A stretch of 64,000 nucleotides of DNA from contig NZ_BAABWJ010000001.1 in assembly GCF_040372805.1 (NCBI RefSeq), positions 1,388,653 to 1,452,652 on the forward strand, given 5' to 3'. Under the pieces are notes generated by a model. It had not been told where the DNA came from. It saw only the letters and a list, made by a program, of their open reading frames with translations, and made no database searches. Source of the DNA: Pseudoteredinibacter isoporae_A. GTDB taxonomy: Bacteria; Pseudomonadota; Gammaproteobacteria; Pseudomonadales; Cellvibrionaceae. Below, piece by piece: positions 26,365 to 35,428 of the stretch. Numbering within the stretch: the stretch's first letter is position 1; each line of letters begins with the position of its first letter. The position numbers and the translations under genes are program-made.

Positions 26365-26587
26365 TCTTCGGACCCGTCGCGATATCAGAGAGTTGTTTCT
26401 GTGCTGATGTCGCGCTCCTTTCCTTCTCTTCGCTGCGGTTCTCCTGTGACCGTGCTGATGTCAGACAGCGTTATTATTCTGTAACACATTCCCGCTCTGT
26501 TACTTGTAGACTAGAGGCATCCGCCAGTTTGCCGTTTTAGCAAAGCCCGCGTAGTATCCATGGCTTCAATAACAATAGGTCTACACT

Positions 26588-28078
26588 ATGCATTCATTGA
26601 TTGCAGCGTTGATGTTGACGCTGGTACTGACATCGGCTATCAGCAGGGCGGGAACCGAAACGACTGCTGAGCAGACCGGCGTACTCACCCCGTGCTACTT
26701 GCCCAATCTGTCGGATCAAATCTCCTGTGGCTCAGTATCCGTAGCCGAAACTGAAGATGGCGAACAGACCATCGATGTTCATTTTGCAGTCTTGCCAGCG
26801 CTGAGAGAAAAACACGCGGAAGAAGCGGTCCTGGTTATTGCGGGTGGACCCGGACAATCCGCGATGGATTTGGCCGGTCACTTCAATCGCATCCTCAGTA
26901 AGGTACGACGCGAGCGTGATATTTTGCTCATCGATCAGCGAGGTACCGGCAGATCCAATAAGTTGCACTGTGACCAAATGGATTCTATTGAACAATTGTC
27001 CTTTGACGACCAGAGCCTTGATATCGAAAAAGAGACTCGCAATTGCAAAGACGAACTGGGCGCTGATTTAAACGGTTACAACAGTCGTCGAGCATTGGAT
27101 GATTTCGACCTTATACGCAAGAAACTCGGGTATAAAAAATTACACGTTTTTGGTACGTCATACGGTACGCGAATGGTGCAGCTCTATATGCGCCACTATC
27201 CGGAAGTCGTTGCTTCAGGGATTATGGATGGTTTGGTTCCATTGCAACAAAATGTGTTGGCGGTTGGCGAATCGGTCGATCATTCCATGGCATTACTGTT
27301 GGATCAATGTGAAACCCAGAGCGCCTGTCATCAGCGTTATCCGAATCTTCGCCAGGATTTTCAAAATCTGCTGGGTAATATCGGTGGGCAAACCCTGTTA
27401 CAAGGTGTGAAGCACCCCGTATCGGCTGAAGGCGCGGCACTTCGACTGACACGTGGCAAGCTCAATGGTGTTTTGCGCTTGGCGCTCTACAGTCAGCAGG
27501 CTCGAACCTTATTACCTTACACCATTGACCGCCTCAAGCTCGGAGACAGTGGTCCGATTCTTGGGTTATTCGGGATGACTCTGTCGGGCTTGGATCTGGC
27601 AATGGGGATGCACGCGGCGATTGTTTGTGCAGAAGATTGGCCTCGATTAACGGATAAAGATCGCGCTCAGATGAAAGGCAGTTTGATTGGGGAAGATATG
27701 CTGGCTGCCCTGGATATCGCCTGCCCGGTTTGGAATGTGGCGCCGAAGCTGGACGATTTTGAAAAGCCGCTGGAGAGTAATATTCCCAGTCTGTTGCTGT
27801 CGGGTAAATATGATCCAGCAACGCCTCCCGCCTGGGCAAGCACAATGGAGCCACAACTGAGTCATAGTCTGCATGTTATTTTCCCCAATGCCACTCACGG
27901 GGTTGCCGGGCATACCTGTGCAAATGAACTCATCGCTGACTTTATTGCCAATCCAGATCCGGAGGCGTTGGATTTGAGTTGTGTGGACAAGGATAAAGAA
28001 CGAGGCTTTTTCCTCAATGCCAATTCGGCCGCCGCCGATCAGGCTGATAAGGCCGAGGAGTCCAAGGACAATGATTGA
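26588..28078 (+). CDS. Exported alpha/beta hydrolase with TAP-like C-terminal domain
   Basis: Predicted periplasmic or secreted serine peptidase/esterase. A signal peptide (about 1-22) precedes an alpha/beta fold with oxyanion GGPGQSAMD, DQRGTGRSNKLHC, nucleophile Ser191 in GTSYGTR, acid in LLLSGKYDPATPP and His in FPNATHGVAGHTC; the last two lie in the TAP-like C-terminal domain found in tripeptidyl aminopeptidases. At least eight Cys suggest disulfides. A disordered acidic tail (AAADQADKAEESKDND) ends the protein. Its stop overlaps the start of the ABC ATPase gene by eight bases, so the two are translationally coupled. Confidence 0.88.
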   Translation: MHSLIAALMLTLVLTSAISRAGTETTAEQTGVLTPCYLPNLSDQISCGSVSVAETEDGEQTIDVHFAVLPALREKHAEEAVLVIAGGPGQSAMDLAGHFNRILSKVRRERDILLIDQRGTGRSNKLHCDQMDSIEQLSFDDQSLDIEKETRNCKDELGADLNGYNSRRALDDFDLIRKKLGYKKLHVFGTSYGTRMVQLYMRHYPEVVASGIMDGLVPLQQNVLAVGESVDHSMALLLDQCETQSACHQRYPNLRQDFQNLLGNIGGQTLLQGVKHPVSAEGAALRLTRGKLNGVLRLALYSQQARTLLPYTIDRLKLGDSGPILGLFGMTLSGLDLAMGMHAAIVCAEDWPRLTDKDRAQMKGSLIGEDMLAALDIACPVWNVAPKLDDFEKPLESNIPSLLLSGKYDPATPPAWASTMEPQLSHSLHVIFPNATHGVAGHTCANELIADFIANPDPEALDLSCVDKDKERGFFLNANSAAADQADKAEESKDND

Positions 28079-28805
28079 AGTGCAAGGTTTGACAAAAAAA
28101 ATTGCGGATGTGCAGGCGCTGGATGATCTGAGTTTCCGTGCCGATGATGGAAAAATTACCGGTTTACTCGGGCCGAATGGAGCGGGCAAGACCACTTGCC
28201 TGAGAACGTTGTTTAACCTCTTATGTGCCGATAAGGGCTGGGCCAAAGTGGACGGTATCGACGTCAGTCAGCACCCATTGGCCGCTAAACAGACCTTGGG
28301 CTTGTTTCCTGATCCTTTTGGTTTGTACGAACGGCTGACGCCGAGAGAGTACATTCAGTATTTTGCCGAGCTGAATGGCCTGAAAAAAAACGCCGCGCAA
28401 CAAGCGTGTGATGAAGTGCTGGCGCGTTTGCAAATGCAGGATATTGCAGATCGTCGCTGCAAGGGGTTTTCCCAGGGACAGCGTATGAAAACGGCTCTCG
28501 CTCAGGCTATCGTCCATAAACCGAAAAACATTGTACTAGACGAGCCCACTCGTGGTTTGGATGTGATGAGTACCCGAACCTTGCGGGATCTATTGTTGTC
28601 CCTCAAAGCGGACGGACACTGCATTTTGTTTTCTTCTCATGTAATGCAGGAAGTATCCGCCCTATGTGATGAAGTTGTCGTGATGGCTTCGGGTCGAGCC
28701 ATTGCTCAAGGTAGCCCTCAAGCGCTTTGCGAGCGTACCGGGCAGGACAGTTTGGAAGAGGCGTTTATTGCGTTGATCGGATCAGATGAGGGGATTGCAG
28801 CGTAA
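28071..28805 (+). CDS. ABC transporter ATPase, NatA-like
   Basis: ATP-binding subunit of an ABC-2 exporter. Walker A GPNGAGKTT, signature FSQGQRMKTALAQA, Walker B NIVLDEPTRGLD and switch His in LFSSHVMQEVSALCDEV are all present. The start ATG 28071 (MIEVQGLTKKIADVQALDDL) lies within the last codons of the hydrolase gene; the frame is open further upstream but that part is antisense-free overlap, not coding. It overlaps the permease gene by one base (TAATG). NatA of Bacillus exports sodium, but the substrate here is unknown. Confidence 0.88.
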   Translation: MIEVQGLTKKIADVQALDDLSFRADDGKITGLLGPNGAGKTTCLRTLFNLLCADKGWAKVDGIDVSQHPLAAKQTLGLFPDPFGLYERLTPREYIQYFAELNGLKKNAAQQACDEVLARLQMQDIADRRCKGFSQGQRMKTALAQAIVHKPKNIVLDEPTRGLDVMSTRTLRDLLLSLKADGHCILFSSHVMQEVSALCDEVVVMASGRAIAQGSPQALCERTGQDSLEEAFIALIGSDEGIAA

Positions 28806-29950
28806 TGGCCGCCTGGATGAAAATTTATAAAAAAGAAATGAAAGATGCTATCCGTGATCGCCGTTCGGTGATGGCTGCGCTTTCCTATTCGATTGGCACG
28901 CCGTTAATTATGTGTCTGTTGTTCGTAGCCATGATTGACAAGTTTTCTAGCCCCAGCGCGCTTTATATTTCTGTTGAAAATGCGCGCCAGGCTCCGGAGC
29001 TGATGCGTCATCTCGCGAGTCGAGACATTTTTCCTGACTCGGATGTGCCTGAAGGGGAGGTGGTCAAGGCCGTCAGTCTGCATATTGATGAGAACTATCT
29101 GTATGCCATGCAGCATGGTGAATTGGCAAAGCTTACGATTACAGCGGATTTTTCCAACGACAATTTGCGCAGTTCGATACGGCGGCTGCAAAGAGAATTG
29201 CGATCGTTCTCCAGGGAAGTGGCAGCGCTGCGTTTGTTAACTCGTGGAGTTTCTCCGGAAGTGATTCGAGTACTTGATGTGCAAGCGAAAGATACCGCCA
29301 AGCCTGAGGCAAAAGGTGGTTTCATTGTCGGTGTTGCCATCTTTATGATGATTTACGCGGTGTTCATCTCTGGTATGAATCTGGCGATCGACACCAGCGC
29401 AGGTGAGCGGGAGCGCAATTCATTGGCGCTCATGTTGAGTCTGCCAATACGCATTCGAGATCTGGTGCTTGGTAAATTGTTCGCGGTCAGCAGTTTTGCC
29501 TTGTTCGGCTTGTGTATGATCCTGCTGGTATCGAAAATAGCGTACAGTTTTGTGCCCTGGCAAGACCTTGGGGCGAATGTTGTGATTGATACACGCTTTG
29601 CCTTGTATATGTTGTTGTTCAGTTTTCCATTGGGATTGTTAGCAGCCAGTATGCAGTTGTTTGTGTCATTCATGGCCAAAACGTTTAAAGAAGCACAGTC
29701 CTACTTAACCATCGTATTGATTGTTCCAATGGGTATGGCCATGGTAACGGGCTACGATATCGGCCCGGATGTGCTGCGTTGGTTGCCAGTGTCAGGGCAG
29801 CAAAAGGCCTTGATGGAAGTGGTAAAAGGGAATGCTCTGCCTTGGGATTCGCTGTTGATTGCGACGGCCATTACGCTGTTGTTAACTGGGGTCTTGGTTG
29901 CGGCGTTAATGAAACTGCTCAGCAGTGAGAAGACGGTTTTTTCACTCTAG
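28805..29950 (+). CDS. ABC-2 transporter permease, NatB-like
   Basis: Membrane subunit of the NatAB-type exporter. One N-terminal membrane segment (about 25-45) is followed by a soluble extracytoplasmic domain of about 130 residues (ISVENARQAPELMRHLASRD...), then five to six more membrane segments from about 175 to the end. The loop between segments contains the conserved DTSAGERERNSLALMLSLPIRIRDLVLGK of NatB/YhaP-type permeases. The three-gene hydrolase-ATPase-permease run is overlapped throughout, so it should work as one unit. Confidence 0.87.
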   Translation: MAAWMKIYKKEMKDAIRDRRSVMAALSYSIGTPLIMCLLFVAMIDKFSSPSALYISVENARQAPELMRHLASRDIFPDSDVPEGEVVKAVSLHIDENYLYAMQHGELAKLTITADFSNDNLRSSIRRLQRELRSFSREVAALRLLTRGVSPEVIRVLDVQAKDTAKPEAKGGFIVGVAIFMMIYAVFISGMNLAIDTSAGERERNSLALMLSLPIRIRDLVLGKLFAVSSFALFGLCMILLVSKIAYSFVPWQDLGANVVIDTRFALYMLLFSFPLGLLAASMQLFVSFMAKTFKEAQSYLTIVLIVPMGMAMVTGYDIGPDVLRWLPVSGQQKALMEVVKGNALPWDSLLIATAITLLLTGVLVAALMKLLSSEKTVFSL

Positions 29951-30036
29951 TCAGATAGGCTCAGTCTGTTGACCGCTGGTTTGAATGATGTGTAGGTGAT
30001 GCGAGTTCGGGGCAGGTATCACTGCCCCGAAAGTGA

Positions 30037-30612
30037 TCAATTGGCCTTTAAATCCAAAACCAATTGGAAATTCACCGGCGCGGTTGTGGCAATAGCGATG
30101 CCGCCAACGGTACTGGCCATCTTGTTTAAATTCTCGGCAGGAATGCCATAGTCCGTCGCGGAAATCACAATCGCTTTGCGGCTGCTCACCATTAAACTGC
30201 GTCCGGTATTGGCAACCAGCAACTCCAGTTCCAGTGGTTTTGTCGTATTCCACAGAGTCAGTGTCGCGGTAACATTCAGCACGTTAATTTCCCCGGTTTT
30301 AGGCAGGCTGTCGGGACGGATGGTTGCGCCTACTTCGATTTTTGGGTGTTGGTCAACGTTGAAAAATAAGGTTCTCAGGCTGTTGTCTCGAACGGGATTG
30401 ATGGTGTCCAGATACTTTAAGTCGATATTGGCGACAAATTTGCCGTTTTTGTCGAGTGAGCCTGTCAGGCCGCCAATGCTTGCCGGTTCAATCACGTATT
30501 GCTTCTTGGTGGTGGCGAAATTAAGGATCGATAAATCGGAATTGATTTTGTAATGCCCGGCGAACAGCTTGGGCGCGCAGAGAAGACACAGGGCCAGCAT
30601 CCAGTACTTCAT
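30037..30612 (-). CDS. YceI-family periplasmic protein
   Basis: Lipocalin-like beta-barrel that in studied members binds isoprenoid quinone-type lipids. A signal peptide (MKYWMLALCLLCAPKLFA) precedes the characteristic HYKINSDLSILNFATTKKQYVIEPASIGGLTGSLDKNG and the later NVTATLTLWNTTKPLELELLV. A GGAG site precedes the ATG. It appears monocistronic; the accC terminator lies upstream of it. Confidence 0.85.
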   Translation of the reverse strand: MKYWMLALCLLCAPKLFAGHYKINSDLSILNFATTKKQYVIEPASIGGLTGSLDKNGKFVANIDLKYLDTINPVRDNSLRTLFFNVDQHPKIEVGATIRPDSLPKTGEINVLNVTATLTLWNTTKPLELELLVANTGRSLMVSSRKAIVISATDYGIPAENLNKMASTVGGIAIATTAPVNFQLVLDLKAN

Positions 30613-30653
30613 TTTATTCTCCGTTGAGTTGATGACTGTGCTTGCAGCATATC

Positions 30654-30692
30654 AGAAAAAAAGGGGGAGAGCCTTTTGAGCTCTCCCCCTTT
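30654..30692 (-). terminator. Intrinsic terminator of the aroQ-accB-accC operon
   Basis: AAAGGGGGAGAGC (30660-30672) pairs with GCTCTCCCCCTTT (30680-30692). Read on the minus strand the stem is followed by a run of seven T, so it terminates the accC transcript before yceI. Confidence 0.9.
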
Positions 30693-30715
30693 GATACGCT
30701 GAAAAATGAACAGGC

Positions 30716-32059
30716 TTAGCTGATGCCCAGTTTCTTTTCCAGATAATGGATGTTGACACCGCCTTCGGCGAAGGCGCGATCTCTTGACAGCTCTTGCTGC
30801 AATGGGATGTTGGTCTTAATGCCGTCCACAATCATTTCATCCAGAGCGCTGCGCATACGAAGCAGAGCTTCTTCACGAGTGTCACCGTAAGTGATCAGCT
30901 TGGCGATCATGGAATCGTAGTTGGGGGGGACTAAGTAGCCACTGTACAAATGTGAGTCAACGCGCACACCCAGTCCGCCTGGAGGGTGGAAGTTGGATAC
31001 TCGGCCTGGGCTTGGCAGGAAAGTCTTTGGGTCTTCGGCGTTAATGCGCGCTTCGAAAGAGTGACCTTTGATCACGATGTCTTCCTGGCTCAAGGACAGA
31101 GGCTCGCCACAGCATACGCGAATTTGCTCTTTGATCAGATCGACGCCTGTCACCATTTCAGTAACGGGGTGCTCAACCTGAATGCGAGTGTTCATTTCAA
31201 TAAAATAGAAACGACCATCTTCATACAGGAATTCAAAGGTGCCCGCACCGCGGTAACCAATTTCAATACACGCATTCACACAAGACTGCTGCACTTCAGC
31301 GCGCACGTTGTCGGGAATACCAGGTGCCGGCGCCTCTTCCAGAACTTTCTGGTGGCGACGTTGTAAAGAGCAATCGCGATCGCCCAGGTGAATTGCACCA
31401 CCTTGTCCGTCGGACATCACTTGGATTTCAACGTGACGCGGGTTCTGAAGGAATTTTTCCATGTAGACTGTGTCATCACCAAACGCAGCTTTTGCTTCGG
31501 CTTTGGTAATGGCGATCGATTGGATCAGCTCGTCTTCTTCGTGCACTACACGCATGCCACGACCACCACCACCGGCAGCGGCTTTAATGATGACGGGGTA
31601 GCCAACATCGCGGCCGATACGCAGACAGGTTTCTTTGTGCTCAGGCAGAGGGCCATCGGAACCGGGAACAGTGGGGACGCCGGCGCGCTTCATCGCAGAG
31701 ATCGCAGAGACTTTGTCGCCCATCAGGCGAATAACGTCAGCGTCTGGTCCGATAAAGGTGAAGCCACTTTTCTGCACTTGCTCGGCGAAGTCGGCATTTT
31801 CTGCCAGGAAGCCATAGCCGGGGTGAACAGCGGTGGAGTCCGTGATTTCCATGGCGCTGATCAGCGCAGGAATGTTCAAATAACTTTCCGGAGATGGGTT
31901 AGGGCCAATGCAAACGGATTCGTCAGCAAGGCGCACATGTTTCAAATCGCGATCGATTTTAGAATGCACAGCTACGGTCTTGATGCCCATTTCTTTACAG
32001 GCACGCAAAATGCGCAAGGCAATCTCACCGCGATTGGCAATGAGTAATTTCTGTATCAT
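30716..32059 (-). CDS. accC: Acetyl-CoA carboxylase, biotin carboxylase subunit
   Basis: ATP-dependent carboxylation of biotin on AccB, the first half-reaction of malonyl-CoA formation. ATP-grasp landmarks include LIANRGEIALRILRACKEMGI, the glycine loop KAAAGGGGRGMRVV, ECS-type HLGDRDCSLQRRHQKVLEEAPAP, and EMNTRIQVEHPVTE with the catalytic Arg and Glu. Length (447 aa) matches. An AGGAAA site lies before the ATG. It follows accB by 51 bases. Confidence 0.97.
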   Translation of the reverse strand: MIQKLLIANRGEIALRILRACKEMGIKTVAVHSKIDRDLKHVRLADESVCIGPNPSPESYLNIPALISAMEITDSTAVHPGYGFLAENADFAEQVQKSGFTFIGPDADVIRLMGDKVSAISAMKRAGVPTVPGSDGPLPEHKETCLRIGRDVGYPVIIKAAAGGGGRGMRVVHEEDELIQSIAITKAEAKAAFGDDTVYMEKFLQNPRHVEIQVMSDGQGGAIHLGDRDCSLQRRHQKVLEEAPAPGIPDNVRAEVQQSCVNACIEIGYRGAGTFEFLYEDGRFYFIEMNTRIQVEHPVTEMVTGVDLIKEQIRVCCGEPLSLSQEDIVIKGHSFEARINAEDPKTFLPSPGRVSNFHPPGGLGVRVDSHLYSGYLVPPNYDSMIAKLITYGDTREEALLRMRSALDEMIVDGIKTNIPLQQELSRDRAFAEGGVNIHYLEKKLGIS

Positions 32060-32110
32060 AAAGGTTTCCTCAATGGGCTATTGTAATATCGCGTGTTGTT
32101 ACGGGGCGAC

Positions 32111-32575
32111 TTAAACAATAGTTACCAGAGGTTGGTCGAATTCTACCGGCTCACCATCTTCAATCAGAATGGCTTCTACCACACCGGCTTTGTCGGCTTC
32201 AATTTGGTTCATCATTTTCATTGCTTCTACGATGCACACAACGTCACCAGGTTTAACGTTCTGGCCCACTTTGACGAACGGGCTGGCGCCTGGACTTGGC
32301 GCGGTGTAGAACGTGCCGACCATAGGTGATTTAACGGCGTGAGTGTTGCTGGCCGGTGCGGCAGGTTCATTGCTCTCCGCAGCAGCAGGTGCAGCCGCCG
32401 GAGCAGGTGCGGCTGCAGGCATAGGTGCCATGGCGGCAGGCATCATAGAAACGGCAGGCATAGAAGAAGAGCCACGACTAATGCGTACGGATTCTTCGCC
32501 TTCTTTAATTTCCAGTTCACCGATGTCAGATTCTTCAAGCAGCTCGATCAGTTTTTTAATTTTACGGATGTCCAT
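32111..32575 (-). CDS. accB: Acetyl-CoA carboxylase, biotin carboxyl carrier protein
   Basis: Carries biotin between the carboxylase and transferase sites. The N-terminal helix (MDIRKIKKLIELLEESDIGELEI) is followed by an Ala/Pro-rich linker (about 40-78) and the biotinyl domain with the modified Lys120 in EAMKMMNQI and the protruding-thumb region TAPSPGASPF typical of acetyl-CoA carboxylase carriers. Length is 154 aa. In E. coli AccB represses its own operon. Confidence 0.97.
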   Translation of the reverse strand: MDIRKIKKLIELLEESDIGELEIKEGEESVRISRGSSSMPAVSMMPAAMAPMPAAAPAPAAAPAAAESNEPAAPASNTHAVKSPMVGTFYTAPSPGASPFVKVGQNVKPGDVVCIVEAMKMMNQIEADKAGVVEAILIEDGEPVEFDQPLVTIV

Positions 32576-32629
32576 GTTTAGTCTCGCTAAATGTTCTGTC
32601 GTTAAAAACTTATGGGTATATACGTTGGC

Positions 32630-33067
32630 CTAGAAGCCGTTTTCGATTGCCCAGTCCAAAGCCAGTTCGTAGCCTTTGGCGCCCAGGCCACAGATAACGC
32701 CAACGGCAATATCTGAAAAATAAGAATGATGTCGAAAGCTTTCACGTTGGTGCACATTGGAAAGATGCACTTCGATGAAAGGAATGCTGACGCCTGCCAG
32801 TGCATCACGCAGAGCGACGCTGCTGTGAGTAAAGGCGGCGGGATTGAAAATAATGAAATCAACGCCTTCGCGTCGAGCATCGTGGATACGTTCAATCAAT
32901 TCGTACTCGGCATTGCTTTGCAGGGCCATAAAATGGTGGCCAGCGTCTTTGCAGCGGGTGCTTAATGCCTGGTTGATATCTTCAAGGGTGGTGTGACCAT
33001 AAATCTCCGGCTCACGAGTGCCGAGCAAGTTCAGGTTGGGGCCGTGTAAAACCAGAATTGTGGCCAT
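32630..33067 (-). CDS. aroQ: 3-dehydroquinate dehydratase, type II
   Basis: Third step of the shikimate pathway, dehydrating 3-dehydroquinate. The type II signature LVLHGPNLNLLGTREPEIYG is at the N-terminus, followed by NPAAFTHSSVALRDAL and the active-site VHLSNVHQRESFRHHSYFS. Length is 145 aa. It is the first gene of the aroQ-accB-accC operon, an arrangement common in Gammaproteobacteria. Confidence 0.97.
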   Translation of the reverse strand: MATILVLHGPNLNLLGTREPEIYGHTTLEDINQALSTRCKDAGHHFMALQSNAEYELIERIHDARREGVDFIIFNPAAFTHSSVALRDALAGVSIPFIEVHLSNVHQRESFRHHSYFSDIAVGVICGLGAKGYELALDWAIENGF

Positions 33068-33390
33068 GGCTGCTGCCCTTGTTGTGATTATTGATCTGAT
33101 GAATAAGTGCAGTGTGCACGAATTTTGGGCGCCTGTCTATGTGAATGACCAAAAACACTGATTTTGGCGAAGATGCCAACATGATTGGCGAAGTTATTTG
33201 GCTTTGGTTCAGTAAAAAAGAGTAGCGTATCTCCTGTTTTGAAGAGTTTTGGTATGTTTTCCCGAAAATGGGCGGTATTTTTAGGTTTTTGTCCGCCTTT
33301 TTGTGGAAGATGTTTGAAGTTGAAGTTTTCTCTGCTTAATTTGACCAAACTTCGCCCATCTTCGTTGATCTTGCTAAAGTCGAGTTGTCG
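33068..33390. promoter_or_regulatory. 323-base region upstream of aroQ-accBC, with repeated TTGGCGAAG
   Basis: Holds the promoter of the aroQ-accB-accC operon and the 3' flank of dsbD. TTGGCGAAG occurs at 33164-33172 and again at 33185-33193, exactly 21 bases apart, about two helical turns; a near-copy on the other strand (GGGCGAAG) is at 33350-33357. A short dyad TTGGC/GCCAA spans 33164-33179. No terminator for dsbD is evident. The open 86-codon frame in this stretch has no support as a gene. Confidence 0.45.
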
Positions 33391-35244
33391 CTAGTTGGTT
33401 TTGGTGGCCTTTAAAAGAATATCTTCTGTAAGTAATTGGGGAAGAAGGGTTACTTCGCCTTCGTGATAGAACACATACAAGGGAACGCCGTTACGCCCAT
33501 GACTCTGCAGTAGCTCAGTAATATTGGCATCGTAATTGGTCCAGTCGGCCTTCAGTGCCACGGTGCCTTGTTGCTCAAGTTGTTGCTCAAACTTGTCGGT
33601 GAAGGCAATTCGCTCATTGGCAAGGCAGGTTAAACACCAGGCGGCGGTCGCATTGATAAAGACGGATTGCTGGTTTGCCAGGGCCTTGTCCAATCGCGCC
33701 GTGCTGTAGTTTTGCCAAAAGCCCTCTGTTTCGGTTTGGCTTTGGGTGGATAGGTTGCTCATCAATCCAGGCAGGGCAAGTGCCAGCACAATAGACACAG
33801 TTGCCAGCGCTTTGCTGATAACGCCCTGATGACGTAATAACCACAGAGCAAAAGCGATCAGGGTCAGGCCCAGTAGAGACAGTGCAACCGCATCCCCACC
33901 CGCTTGACGCCCCAATACCCAGAGTAACCAGATGGCCGCAATAAACAGTGGGAAAGCCAGGGCCTGTTTAAACGTTTCCATCCAGGGGCCGGGTTTCGGT
34001 AGGTAGCTGCCCAGTTTGGGCAAATAGCTGAGCAACAAAAAGGGGGCAGCCATTCCGAAGCCCAGTGCGGCAAATACAGACAGGGCCACGCCGGCACTTT
34101 GGCCCAGGGCAAAGCCCAACGCGGTTCCCATAAATGGTGCCGTACAGGGGCTGGCGACGACACAAGCCAGAACGCCGGTGAAGAACGACCCCTGATATCC
34201 CGACTTCTGGGTCAGCTGTTGGCCCACGCCCATCAGGCGATTTCCGAATTCGGCGAGACCTGCCAGGGACAAGCCCATGGCAAAAAACAGATAGGCAAGC
34301 AGACTGACAAAGAGAGGCGATTGCAGTTGAAAGCCCCAGCCAATAGCTTGGCCGCTGGATTTCAGGATGAGCATCAGGGCTGCAATAGCGACAAAGCTGA
34401 ACACGGCCCCAGCGGTATAGCTCCAGCCGTGCAACTGTTTGCTACCGGGGCTGTTGCTGGCTTCTGCAAGGCTGAGGGCTTTGATGGATAGTACGGGGAA
34501 CACGCAGGGCATGAGGTTTAAAATCAGGCCGCCCAGAAAGGCGAACACCAAGGCGCTCAGTAAGGAGCCTTGTGATAGGGCACTATTCTTGGGACCTGTT
34601 ATGGAAGTTGGGGCGGGAGCTTCCGAGATTTTGCCACTATCAGCATTGACGGTATACCACAGCGTGTGGGGCGGATAGCACAATCCAGCATCGGCGCAGC
34701 CCTGAAATTCCACCGCCAGGCGATATTGATTGCTGTCCGCATTGTCGTTCTGCAGCTCGATCTGGGTGTTGTGGTAATACACTTCCAGTTCTTTTTCGAA
34801 GACCTGATCGAAAATGCGTTTACCTATTTCAAATTCTGCTGTCAGGGCTTCTGTGCCACTGTTTTCATGTTGCTGGAATTTAAAACGATCTTTGTACAGG
34901 TAGTAGCCATCGGCGATTTGCCAGTCGACTTTTAATTTCCCATCACTGAAGAAGACTGCTGCTTGGTAGGCTTGATCGATGGGCAGGAAATCGACGCTTT
35001 GATCGACGTTGGCGACATTAAACGCAGAACCAAGGCTCGGCTCGCTGGCGCTCATGCTGGATTCCAACCCTGATTCGGTCGCTTGTAGGCCGATAGGGCT
35101 TTCTGTGTTTGCAGGCTCGCTGCTTTGTTCCTGTTCAGGGTTCAGGGCGAAGGGGCTGGCCTGGGGATCCTGCCCCCAAGCTGCACAGCCAATGAGCAAG
35201 CTCAGGGTGGCGAAGCAAATACGAAAGCGTGTGGAAAAACTCAT
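33391..35244 (-). CDS. dsbD: Thiol:disulfide interchange protein DsbD
   Basis: Carries electrons from cytoplasmic thioredoxin to periplasmic reductases such as DsbC and cytochrome c maturation factors. A signal peptide (MSFSTRFRICFATLSLLIGCAAWG) leads to the N-terminal alpha domain with its Cys pair in VEFQGCADAGLCYPPHT, then about eight membrane segments with the two redox Cys in LNLMPCVFPVLS and VASPCTAPFMG, then a thioredoxin-like gamma domain with CLTC. The frame extends to 35370, but ATG 35244 gives the signal peptide, so I start there (617 aa). About 55 residues after the signal are low-complexity. Confidence 0.93.
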   Translation of the reverse strand: MSFSTRFRICFATLSLLIGCAAWGQDPQASPFALNPEQEQSSEPANTESPIGLQATESGLESSMSASEPSLGSAFNVANVDQSVDFLPIDQAYQAAVFFSDGKLKVDWQIADGYYLYKDRFKFQQHENSGTEALTAEFEIGKRIFDQVFEKELEVYYHNTQIELQNDNADSNQYRLAVEFQGCADAGLCYPPHTLWYTVNADSGKISEAPAPTSITGPKNSALSQGSLLSALVFAFLGGLILNLMPCVFPVLSIKALSLAEASNSPGSKQLHGWSYTAGAVFSFVAIAALMLILKSSGQAIGWGFQLQSPLFVSLLAYLFFAMGLSLAGLAEFGNRLMGVGQQLTQKSGYQGSFFTGVLACVVASPCTAPFMGTALGFALGQSAGVALSVFAALGFGMAAPFLLLSYLPKLGSYLPKPGPWMETFKQALAFPLFIAAIWLLWVLGRQAGGDAVALSLLGLTLIAFALWLLRHQGVISKALATVSIVLALALPGLMSNLSTQSQTETEGFWQNYSTARLDKALANQQSVFINATAAWCLTCLANERIAFTDKFEQQLEQQGTVALKADWTNYDANITELLQSHGRNGVPLYVFYHEGEVTLLPQLLTEDILLKATKTN

Positions 35245-35428
35245 AAATCTGTCTCGATTAATCGCAGTACTGCGGCTGGCGTCATATTTTGGCGTTTGCA
35301 AGGTTTGCTTTGTTTCACGCTTTGTTGCACAGTTCCGCTGTCTTTGTGGGTAATTATACGTAGATTCCAAAGCGTACCCACCCGCATTTGCTAAAACTTA
35401 ACTCAAAAAAGTATCACAAGGGCTGTTC

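Noticed and set aside
26401..26462. GTGCTGATGTC repeated 51 bases apart upstream of the TAP-type hydrolase gene
   Set aside because: Only two copies, no symmetry and no relation to a recognisable promoter; could easily be chance.
31388..32047. 219-codon frame antisense to accC
   Set aside because: Fully inside accC; His/Phe-rich translation with no protein-like features.
33088..33348. 86-codon frame between aroQ and dsbD
   Set aside because: No ribosome-binding site and no recognisable protein; the stretch is the expected promoter region of aroQ-accBC.
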